From positions 2,245,001 through 2,309,000 of the forward strand of contig CAMQGK010000171.1 of the NCBI GenBank assembly GCA_947000775.1: a stretch of 64,000 bases of DNA. Direction: 5' to 3'. A program made the position numbers and the translations under genes. Shown here one piece after another: positions 25,054-37,200 of the stretch. Numbering within the stretch: the stretch's first letter is position 1; each line of letters opens with the position of its first letter. The notes below the pieces were generated by a model. It saw only the letters and a program-made list of their open reading frames with translations. It searched no databases and was not told the origin of the DNA. The stretch comes from Pterois miles. Lineage: Eukaryota; Chordata; Actinopteri; Perciformes; Scorpaenidae.

Positions 25054-28000
25054 AACCACAAGTTTCCGTATGTGTGTAAAAGCAACCAAAATGTGGACTG
25101 ATCTAATCCAAATAATAAAATCCTGCTACCAACTTAATGGCCACATCCATTGAACAACATGAAAAGCTAATGGAACAATGTAATGTTATCACATTTTCTT
25201 TATGGTTACTGGCCAATGAAACAGATCTCTCCGGTCTACGCAGTACTGCTGACCAGTAACATTACTTCCTGTGATGAAAGACTTTTCTGTCAAAGAGTTT
25301 CAGTCATTTCCAGTGTGAGGAGCAGCTAAATAATGCAGGCAGGCTAATAGCTTAAAGCTAATGGATGATATTGGATAATGACAATGGCTAAAAGCTAATG
25401 GCCTATGGTTAAAAAAAACACATCGTTTGACCTACTGCTGGTAGTGACTGAATTATATGAAAAAAACGTTACTGAAAAACTACATCAGGAGCACTTGATT
25501 TAGCTACGCTTCTGAGATGGTTTAAGTATCTGTTGCACAGATCAAGTGAGCCATCTTAATTTATTTACGTTATACTGTTTTTTGTAAATACAATTGACAT
25601 GTCCGACTGTAGATTATGTAGGAGACAGAGCATCAGAGCAGAGCTAGACGGGTGAGATGGTCTGGTTGATATATTAGACGATAATAGACTGTTGCGGATT
25701 CATGAGATCTGTGATCATGGTGGTCATAACAAGAAATACAGATATGTCAAATACATGTTTGATGTTTCTGTTAAATATTTGCCCCCCAAGAAGCACAGAC
25801 AAGTTAATTTTTCCACTTCAAAATATCCTGCGTAGTAACAAGTCTTAGGTTATAGTAACACACACAGATAGGAGGGTCTATTTATGTGGACAAATTAGAA
25901 GCTTTATTAGTATTTTTTATTTTTGTAATCAAGGTGTCTTTATGTCTTGTTAAATCCATTTCTCCACTATATTTGACATGGATCGTGAAAATAACAAAAT
26001 TCTGAAGAGATGATAGTACTTGTTCCTCTACAGTACCATAGGTACCATAATACCAGGGATGAGGGCTCAAGATCAACAGCATCCTGCAGTCCCGAGGTCG
26101 ACAGAAAATTTCCCTGCTTATGCTACATTATGAACAACAAATCAATGTTGAAATCGGCAAGAGGAGAGCTAGTTAACGTTAGCTGTTAGCTGCCGGTGGG
26201 CAGCACAGTCCTGCTTGGCAAAATATGGAAGCTAACAGCTAATGTACGCAGGTTGCATTGAATTACCTTATGACATGTCCAAGCTCTATTCAGTAAAAAT
26301 TAATATTGGGTGGTAAAAGGTAAATCATGAATTTATCATGTTAGGTTCAAATGTAATCTTGTAAAATGTTGTTTTTGGCAAGAAATTTGAGGCAGCTTAT
26401 CAGGGAAGAATAATAGATTTGCAAAAACTAGTGTGCAACAGTTATTGCTTTGTTTTTGTTTTTTAATGTGGTATCGAATCAGTATCAAGAATCGTGGAAT
26501 TTCACCTGTATTGGTATCAACTAGTAAGTTACTGGTATTATAGCATCCCTAGCTACAACTAATGATTATTTTTATTAGAGATTTATCTGCCGATCATTTT
26601 CTTGATTGCTGGTCTACAAAATACGCGAAAAAATGTTTCCCAAAGGATACAGAAAAGTCAGAAAATTGCATGTTTTGTCCAAACAGCTGCTTGAAATCCA
26701 AAGTTTATTATGAAGAAAACCACCAAATATTCTTATTTGAGAAGTTAGCACCAGTGATTCTTTTGCTTCATTTATGTAATCAGTGATGTTTACATCACTT
26801 ACAAGAAATCCCACTCAAGGACTGTTTCAGAGGATTTGTGATTGCAATTAAAAATAAAAAAAAAAAACTTATATAATCACACTCCTATGCGCTACAATCA
26901 CATCAGACGTTTCCATGTAAAAAATGGACAGATTACGAATCAGTGGGAGACAAATGTATTTGTGCTTTCTCAGTCTGCGCGTTGATGCCTGTTACCATCA
27001 GCGCTCAATCAAGTGGCCCTTCACTTCCTCCCTCCTCTCGTTCATCTGCTGTTCCCTCCGGTCTGAACAGAGGATGGCTGGATGGATGGATGGGGGGAAC
27101 GGGGGAGGAAAATGGATGTATATGTGAAGGAGTAGGTCGATAGGCTATTATCATCAGCATACATTAAGCAAACTGTATGGAAATGGCCTGAACCACTCTA
27201 CCACTTGAGAGATAGATGGATGGATAGATGGCAGAGTGAGAGAGAGTAGGAGTGAGGATAAGATGGTAAGAAAAAGAGGAGGAGGAAAGAGGAGTGAAGG
27301 AGAAAAACATCAGTGATTGATTAAGTAACTGACAAGTGAAAGGAGTGAGAGGATATGAGCCAGAAAAGACAGGAGTGAAAAAAAAACAACTTGCTCATCT
27401 TTATTTTTGTGTGAACACAACAAATAAGAGCACAGTAGAAGGGGGTAAACTGTGAAACATATATTATATATATCAAATTCGATTATGTGCAAATGGTATT
27501 CAAGCTACCATCAACTATGTGTGCCGTGTCATGCCTGAGTAATGATGCGAGTCTCTCTATTCAAATTTCTTCTCCAACTGCACTCACACTATATAACATA
27601 TTCAATCATTACTTAGATCTGCACAAACAATTATGTAAATGTAAAGCAGGCATGTGTGTGCTGTACGTGAGCCTTGTATATGCACGCATTCAGCTTGTTC
27701 TCTTTTTGTGTTCATGTGCATCCTTGAAAAATACAAATAAATGCATTTTTGCTGTTTGTCTTATTCAAAACCAGTAGCTGCTGCTCAAAGACAACATGTA
27801 AAACTTGCTGTAACCACAAAGTAGCCTTGACATTATCAACATGGTTTGACATGTATGGCAGCTGAAAAGGGCAGTGGTGTGCACATTCTCAGCTCTTCAC
27901 ACATGCCGGACGGACACCACGATTAGGACTGGGTATCGGTACACGATACCTATATGGTATCGACAGAAATAACTCAGTAACTTTTCCACTTAAACGATAC

Positions 28001-28172
28001 CTGCAATTGATCCATATTATGCCCAGATCTTGACAGAAAGGACTACGTGTTAGAGCATGTGAGCGGAGTGGAGTATGAGTGAGTGGAAGGCTTTTTGATG
28101 GAGCGTGGTGTGGATCACTGGTACCGCTCACACCACGAGTTCAAAGCATGCCCGATCCAACCATGAATGTAA

Positions 28173-28203
<31 letters not shown>

Positions 28204-31200
28204 GTTAGCTAAAAACAAAGCATGTAATCATTTCCAAAATTTTTATCTCATAAAATATTCTATTTCAGTCCATATTTCTTGGCATTTAGCCTTTCAAAAA
28301 CAACATTTTCACTGCAGTCTAACACCCGATTTCTCTCCTACATGCCACACACAAAGGACACACCTGTATTAACGGGGCGGTCTAACAGCAATCGCACAAA
28401 CCTAGAGAGTTTAATTAAAGAAAGTTGATTTAATGAAAAAAGACTGGCTCATTTAATCCAATGAACCACTTTATTAAAACTGAGAATTTTTTTTTTTTTG
28501 GGCAATGTCATAAAATTATTACATCAGACATTCAAAGTTGCATTCGTGAACCTCAATAAAAGCTTTGAATGTAGAAGAAATGACAATCGGTAGCTTACAG
28601 ACTGAATTTAAATATACCTTGCGAGCGAGAATGAACAGTTTCCATTCACATGATGGCTATTTAAAGTACTCCATAGGCATCTATATCACTTTAAGGTTAT
28701 TAGTATTGGTCCTGGCATCGTCATTTTTTTAAATGATACCCTACACATGACAATAAAAAATTAGAAATTAAAGATGTCCGTGATAATGAAGAGCTCCCAA
28801 TGAAAAAATACATTTTTTCTTGATCTTCACCCAACATTGTGTTGGGAATGTTAAAGGCTGGATAAAAATGTTGCTCATGTCTTGTTCCAGTGAAAACATT
28901 TTTTTATTGCAACCCCTTTAGTATCACAAAGTCTTGCTCTGCCTTGTCCTCAAGGTATGATTTAGAAAAATTAAAGAGTAATTAACTTCATTAATGTGGT
29001 ATTTCATCCTGTAAATTATCCTTGATGTAAATCGAAAACAGACTGGCCCAGAGGAAAATCCTCTCCTCAGTCTAATTAACCGAATGCGTTTTTTCATGCT
29101 TTGGCCAACAGATAGTAAAGCTGGAAAGATTAAAGTAACCCACTGCACCATAAGGTCCACGGTGTGATGTGTAAATCATAGCTGTTTTTTTCTGTCATGA
29201 TGCATATAGCTTCATATATATTCATATACTGTATGTCCTAGTAATAAGGTTTTCACTGTCCACAGCGCTGAATGTCAGTAAGGTATGTACTATACATGAG
29301 GGAAAGAGAGATAATGTACAGTATATGCAAAGTACCAAATGTAGCTTGTTGCGTAATGTTGATGTAGCTTGGGGTTAATGTACAGCACACCAAAGAATAA
29401 TGCTAAGGTATTTTATTATATCACACTCTCTCGACATGTACTGAAAAATGACTTGCCATCCCTGATTTTGTCACACCCGGAGTCTTGTCACTCAAGAAGT
29501 AACTTGAATTATAGCACAATTAGCAGCAGTTGACAACCCCATTTTCTGCTTGTACAGTATGACAGCCTGCCAAAGAAACTAATTTCATTGAGATATAAAA
29601 CCACATATATAGAGTTTTCTGGGGGTTTGCTGTTAGAAAAGCCTGGTGATCAAATCACAAGACATGAATCAGAAAATACCAACTTATCAACAGACCAAAA
29701 CCTCTGACCTCTAAAATCATGATAAGTATTCAAATGGACACAGATGTTGCGCTGGCATTTAGATGTAGCCCAGAGTGCATCTTACCTTAGTAACTTGATT
29801 TGCCTGGGTCAACTTTTTGTATTTTTGCATCAGAAGACAGCAGATTAATAGATGTATATAGCAGATCTTATCGGTTCAACAGATGTTCATCATTGCATCT
29901 AATATGAAAAGGTAGGATGGTCCTGCCTAACATAGAGATGGGAGCAACATTGTATGTTGTTTGTTTACAAGGCTTTACTGCAAAAACTAGGGCAGCAACA
30001 AAATTATTTTCACTGTTGATTAAGCTCTTAATTATTTTCTCAATTAATCGATTAGTTGTTTGGTCTATAAAATGTCAGAAAATGGTGAAAAATGTTGATC
30101 AGCATTGTCCAAAGCTCAAGATGACGTCCTCAAATGTCGAGATCTCAAAGATATTCAGTTTACTGTCATAGAGGAGTAAAGAAACCGGATAATATTCACA
30201 TATAAGAAGCTGCAATTAGATCATTTTTATTTTTTTTTCTTAAAAAAATACTCAAAGCAATTAATTGACTATCAAAATAGTTGGTGCTTTATTTACTGGC
30301 TGACAACTAATTGATTAATAGTTGCAACTAGTAAAAACTGCCTTGTTACTGCTCTCTGGTTACATTTCATTTCAGTACGTACAATGTCAGGTCACAGTGC
30401 ATTTTAACGTTAGCTGTACCTCTTGTTTACACTGAGCCGAGAAAAAATGACTTCAAATACTATCCTGCATACAAATGGAACAAACTCCAAAACTAAAATA
30501 TGAAGCTACACTCTCAGATCTGACTTGAACATTTTAAAAGGTTATACTGAAAATAATTAATATACAGTATGTCTGTGACTTATCTGTAGGCTTAAACTGT
30601 ACATGTTTATTGTTTTTGTACGCAGGTCTCTCTGGAAAAAGAGATCCCAATCTCAATGGGACTACTCTTTTGAATGAAGGAAAAATAAAACAGCTTTACT
30701 GAAGTCACGAAGGCCAGAAGGACGTTTAATCAAATATTAAAGGTATTAAATCATGTAATAAAATATTGTAATACTGTAAATCTAAATGTATTATATACAG
30801 TAAGTCTCTGTATGCGTCTGTGACTGAGTCAGTGCAGAAAGATGCTAAGCTAGCTATCAGAGATTGTGACAGCTCCTGACCTCAGGTCGTGGTCTCCAGC
30901 CAAGAGATGCTGACTGAGGCACCAGCAGGGCTAAGACTGCGTGAGCTTCAATGTGTATGTGTGTGCGTCTGAAAAGGTTTAAACGGCCACATCAGCTGTC
31001 TGAACCGAGTGATGAGGTCATGACAGTCCTGTCACAGTGAAGAAAGGTACGTACATGACCTTTCATAGTGACAAGTTTAACTGTAAAGATCTTTTGTGGA
31101 GGTTTTTCATCATGATGATGTAATTAAACATGATACCAGTCTAAGACTTATTCTTCCTTTGAATAAAACTTTGAAAACACTGAAAGTTCCACCAAATGGG

Positions 31201-34200
31201 GGCAATAATGGTGTCAAGGATCTTGAGATTGTACCGTATTTTTTGCACAATAAGGCACACTTAAAAGCCTTTAATTTTCTCAAAAATTGACAGCACGCCT
31301 TATAATCCGGTGCGCCTTATGTATCAATTCTGGTTGTGCTTACTGACCTCGAACCAGTGGATGAATTGTTGGAGATTTATGTTAAGAGACCGAATGGCTT
31401 TTTCCACAAATCTCCTTCCCTATTGATCTGCGACTCCATGTGTGCCCATCTCACTGACACTGTCAAAATCCAAGTGAAGAAAACTAATCCGGAGCTTGTC
31501 ATCATTCCGGGTGGATTAACTAAAGAACTCCAACTGCTAGATATTGGTGTCAACAGGTTGTTCAAAGTTAAATTGCGAGCTGCGTGGGAGTGCTGGATGA
31601 CAGAAGGCGAACACACATTCACCAAGACAGGGAGGCAATGCTGGGTGAGTTACTCCACTATTTGCCAATGGATCGTGGATGCCTGGGCCAGGGTATCAGT
31701 GTAAAGTGCCGTCCGAGCTTTCACAAAGGCAGGAATCATCACTGAACAGCTAAGTAACGGCAACGAAACTGACTCGGATAATGAAGAAAGCGCCTTATGG
31801 ATGAACACATTCATTGATAGTGCGCCTTAAAATGCGCCTTATACAAAAAATACTGTACTGTACTTGAAAAGACTTTAATTAGCTGTGCAATGATTAGTGA
31901 CACTGATTTGTGAGGAACACGTTTGTTTTTGTATCAAAAAATTTGTATTTTCTGTTGCTTTTGAATAACACTATTAAAATAAAGTTTATTATATATTGTA
32001 TTTCCCGCTTAGACCCTTTTTAGTTGAAAAGTGCTGATTTGTTGGGTGGTACTATACTATGTTACTATACTATGTACTACAATATACACTATACTATATA
32101 CTCTGGTGCTCCGGGGATGACGTATTATTGTAGGCCAAACAGGAAGTCAGTATCCCCCTGGGTTCCCTCAACAAAAAGCCGATGGGATTTTTTCATTGAG
32201 TTTTGTATTTAGTATTTTGTGGAAAATACTACTACTACTATTACTACTACTAGTACTACTACTAAAAATAATAATAATAAAATACAAGTTTATGATACTT
32301 ATACATTTTGTTCAGTATGTAATCTTCACAAATGAACACCACTTCTATGAGTTTTGAAGCATGGCTGCGATCACCACAAGTAAGAAGCTAGTGTTAGGCT
32401 ACAAATGAACTACAGCACAGTCACATGACATCACGTCACCACTGCTAAGCTAAAGGCAGATTAATGTTCACCGTGATGATGTTTAGTAGTCCCATTCAGC
32501 CACTTGTTAGCAACCGCCTTTTTTAAGACATGTAAAAGCTTCATAATTCACAAGTGTGATATTTACTGATGTATTTCATATCATTAATAAAACATGAACA
32601 TCTACTAAGCTTGTGATAACCACAGACATTATTTCAGGCATCAAACTAAAGACCCATTAACTTCTAGATGAGGGAATCAGACCGGTTTTAGGACTGCAGC
32701 CCTCTATTTACATGTATCTAGAATTATCTCTGATTCATTCACACTCTTCACCACCTCATTTTCTTTCACTGGGTGCCGAGAAAAACATTGTGTTTTAGTC
32801 GTCATCCTTGTTTCTCAGCTGCTGTGATGCTTTTTTGACTGTGCTTGTGAATTAAAACATGTCACCAGTAACTGGACATTATTGCCATGGGGGCAGTTAT
32901 TCTACCTCTATCTTTCTGTATTTTTTTCACCCAACAAACATCTCCTGAAACAACTTTAAAGTCCCACACAGCAACCAAACAGCAAAGCTGGTGTGCGGCG
33001 CTTGGTATTCCCTCAACTGATCTCAACATGGTTGCCGGGTCACAACTGTTCACATTTTACAGCTAAACAGTAACTACAAGATGTTTCTGAAAACATTCAA
33101 GTCAATAAATAGGCATTACAAAAACAGAATATTGATTCATATTTGATCAGCGCTGTCTATTTTGACCATTTGATCAGAGTTTGTGAGTGATTGACAGCTG
33201 CTCAGAGAAAGCAGGCTGCAGATCTGCTCTGATTGGTTGCTTTCTTCCGGTATGTGAAATCTTGCAGATATCATTAGGAACACCGGAGGACACAGAGACA
33301 CATGTTTTTTTTCAGATTACCTGTCTCATTGCACTACAGGACATTTAATAATTACATAAAAATAACTTTTTTATAATCATAATTGCTCCAGTTCTACCTA
33401 CTGCTGCTTTAAGCCATCTTCACCCTTTTAGAGATGTTAGTACATTACTGACCAGATTTGTTCTTATTTGCCTCCGAGTGAATGTGAGATTTAAATTTAC
33501 TCACAGCCATCATTATTACATTTACAAATATACCAACAATCTTCTCACAGTGGCTGACACTGTGACTGTCTCTCACTCTTCACTTCAGCTCTCCGTCTCC
33601 CTCCATCGCTCTATTAGGCTTGACACTGTCAGCCCTCTCCTCCCTCGCTCCATCCTCTCTCTAATAGGTCTGGCATTCTCAGCACTGTCCTTCCCATCCC
33701 TCCTTACTGTCTCCATCCTGCTGTCCTTCCCTCTAATATGGTTGACATTCTTTAGCCTCTCCTCCCTCCCTCCATCTCTCCTGCATGACTCAAGCTAAAG
33801 TGCTGCCTGGAGAGCCCTTTCGTGGGGAGCAGAATTATAACGCTCAGGGCCAAGGCCATAGGTTAAGTGCACTCTGCACAGAGGAAAAGTAACAAGACGG
33901 CTGATGTCTACCTGTGCACAGTGGAGGAAGAAGGTTTATGTAAGGCAGACTGCAGCTGATAGCAGCAGAACATAAGGTAATGATATGAGACAACTGAATA
34001 TGAAGCAAACAGAGGAAAAAACATATCATACAAACGTTTGCATGTATGTCATTGTACAAAGGATGTTGTGGTTATACAGTCAGCACCCTCAACACCTAGG
34101 ATTGTGGGATGTCCAAATATATCAATCTTTATGGTGGAAAATGGAAGGGATGCATTGATACTGATGCAAGTATCTGATCCGATACTGCACTCATGTACTC

Positions 34201-37200
34201 ATACTCGTAAAACTACTCCAATACATTGATTAGTTTAGCTGCGAGGTTGGCAGCTATGTGTTTGCCTGGTGAGCTCTGTCAGCCCGGCATAACTTTAGCG
34301 AGTATCCGGTCAAGAGAGCGAGCGTGTGTGTGACAATGAGTATGAAGTAACGTTATAGCTGGGAACGTAGCAGTGCAGTGTGTGTACAGTTTATTTGTCA
34401 GTGAATAAATGCTCCAATTCTTCAAGACCAATTCTCCTTTTCACCTATTCTCCTTTAAGTGACAAGCCACTCCTTTGAGTATTGCTTGTTTTTAGTACTT
34501 CCACCAAAGCCAAGGGCCTTGGAAAGATTACTTGCAGGATTACTCCAAAAGTTTATGATGGATTCAGTTACATTTTTTGGAGAGTTGGGGTGTGACACAT
34601 CAAAATCTGAAATTAAAGTTGGGTTCGACCAAAGCACACTTGTTGATTGCTGGAAAGAGTACCAACAACCGTTTAAGTGAGTTTTACTTTGTTTATGTTT
34701 AGTTATGTTAAGTTTTTGTGTTTTACAATGCTCCGCTACGTACAGCCGATCTCAACATAAACAAAAATAACACCTGGATGAGGATGCAAGCTGAATGTAG
34801 AGGGGGGAGCATCATACTTGGGCACCTTGGTGGAGGTCTGTGCCATTCCAAGTTTTTAACATTCAAACATTTTTAACATCCCCTCTACTGTTTGTATCAC
34901 GCAAACACAAAGTTGAATTTTGTTGTATATTTGTTATAGTCAAAGTGAGGAACATCTGATGAAAATAAAACATTTTCAAACTCATTGTTAGAACTGTAAT
35001 GGTATTATTTATTACTCATATTGGTACTCTGTATTTGTAAGTACCTAAATGTAAATACTTGTACTTGGTCTGAAAAAATAATGGTATTGGTGCATTCCTA
35101 GAAAATGGTAGAAAATGGTAATGGTAAAAGAGAGAGTGCACCAACCATAACCAGGTATGACCCTTAAAACAGAGCCAGCGAAGTGAGAATGAGGTTTTTC
35201 AGACCATGTTTGTGTTTTCTTGATTTAAAATCGAGTGTATCCCCAGTAGTATCACACCTGACCGGCTGACAAACATGCACATACTGTGCTACATATGAAT
35301 GCGAAGCAGCACTTACAGGTGCTAAATAATGACATTGGAATCATTTCTATTGCCTCGCAACAGCTCTCAACATGGTGACAGCGAGCCAACGGTTCCCAGC
35401 TAAAGGTGCTAACAGGGCCAACAGAGTTAACCTGGCGGGGAATCTGAGGGTGGCCGCTACGCTTCCCCGACGTTGCCGTGGGTTGGGATGGATGATGTTA
35501 TCAGCTGTAATCAGCGTATGAGAGCAGTGCAGAGCAGCAGCTGTGAGCTAACCAGTGTAGCACGCTCAAATGCATGAACGTGCACTAAAGGCATGCGCGG
35601 CCAGACCGTCTATGTCAACAAAACACAGAGAGACTCTGATTACAATACACACAGAGGAAGAGCGACTTCATTTTCTGCTCAGGTAGACATTACTCCTCCA
35701 TAACTTAACATAACAAATATCTGTTTGCTGCTATATTAATGATCTGGATAGTATCTAGAGCACCTTTAAGGTTAAAATGCTTTTGCAACACTCTCTACCC
35801 AAGACAGTTTTTTTTGCAAAATAACACTGTGACTACTCCTTGTATGTTCTCATATACCAGTATATGTTGTTTCTACATCCTGTTTATTGGTGTTCAGGTT
35901 TTTAGAGGCTTTGTGTTTTGAAGTATTTCTAGTGCATACATGCTGAAATGCAGTACCAAACACACACTTGCAAGCACATACTGTACTGTACATAGAAAAT
36001 GCTGAACCATAGGTCAAAGCCTGCTGGCTCTGCAACAGAGAAGCAACATGAGCTAAACACCCACAAAGCATCATGGGACCAGGATGATGTGGGTGTATTG
36101 ATTTCTATGTGGGAGTGGGGCAGAGGGGTGGAGCTAAAACTGGAAATGTAGCAGATGACGGATACCCATTGAGTGATGTCTAAACGGGAATGTGGGGGTG
36201 CTGTGGATGTAACGGGCAGGGTGGTATATAACTCTGACTGAAACAGAGCAGAGTGGGAGGGAGGGAGTTGAAGGGTGGGGCTGGTGTCACAGCAGTCACA
36301 CCTCACCATGGAAACAGTTGCTTGGTGATACTACGAGACATGCCAATTGGGACACTGCCCTCCGAATTTTATATCAGCACCTCTCACCTGATGGTGTTGG
36401 ATTAATAAAGGCACGTGTGTGGAAGGACAGAACCATTTCACAGTAATAAAAAAAAAAAAAAAAAAAAAAAAAACATATTATGAAGATCCTTTGTGTGACT
36501 TTATCAATTAATAACATTTTATTTTAGAGTTTTTGCTACACTATGAGGCTCTGAGAAAATGGAAATTTGCAAACATTTATCTCAAACCTTTCACAGCACA
36601 GACATGTTCAATGAGCCGTAACCTCTTGGATACATAATTGTGCAGATCTGATCGTACGAGGAGTGAAAACTAAAAGCCCTGTCACATTTTTGTTAGACTG
36701 TTATTAAGGAAAAGAATGAATAACTTTAGAAATACACACACTCACCTGGCAGAAGACAGGTTTGTAGGTTTCTGAGAAGAGCTGCGTCAGTTCCTCAGAG
36801 TCACAGAGGTCCAGCGGCAGCCGGTTTATACACAGACACTTGGAGTGCAGGTTCTCCTCTTGGCTCAGCTGGTTGACATCCATCCACTGCACCATCAATG
36901 AGCGATCGTCCTGCACAATCAGAGAACACAATCTGATTTTTAAGACCCTGAACTCGCTTCACACTCCTACACTGCTTAAGTACCCTCTAAATTCTGCATT
37001 TATTAAAAATAAATGTTTGTAAGTATAGCTTTACTTGCTTTTATATATTCATCTTCTTGGCTCTAAAATGCTGATTAAAAAGCTCATCAGCCATTGAGCT
37101 GCACACTTACATCTGCAGTTTTTCTTTCACTGATTGAGTCGGTCACAAATGCAAGGTCAGACAATTTGTTGTCTAATTTAAAGTAAATAGCACTAAAATA

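Larger units (their letters stand above)
23036..36745 (-). other. raver2: raver2 13.7-kb intron rich in DNA-transposon remnants
   Basis: Splits RRM3. Contains elements listed separately at 23343-23460, 26470-26760, 27924-28060, 29988-30330, 31234-31855, 32098-32215 and 34145-35100, a CA microsatellite at 24971-25055, and A runs at 24222-24243, 28177-28203 and 36448-36473. 35330-35760 may be another repeat. 28900-29900 and 32300-34100 hold nothing I recognise. No exon or separate gene found. Confidence 0.75.

Noticed and set aside
24693..25153. Several frames across the CA/TG tracts
   Set aside because: His-Thr and Cys-Val repeats from dinucleotide runs.
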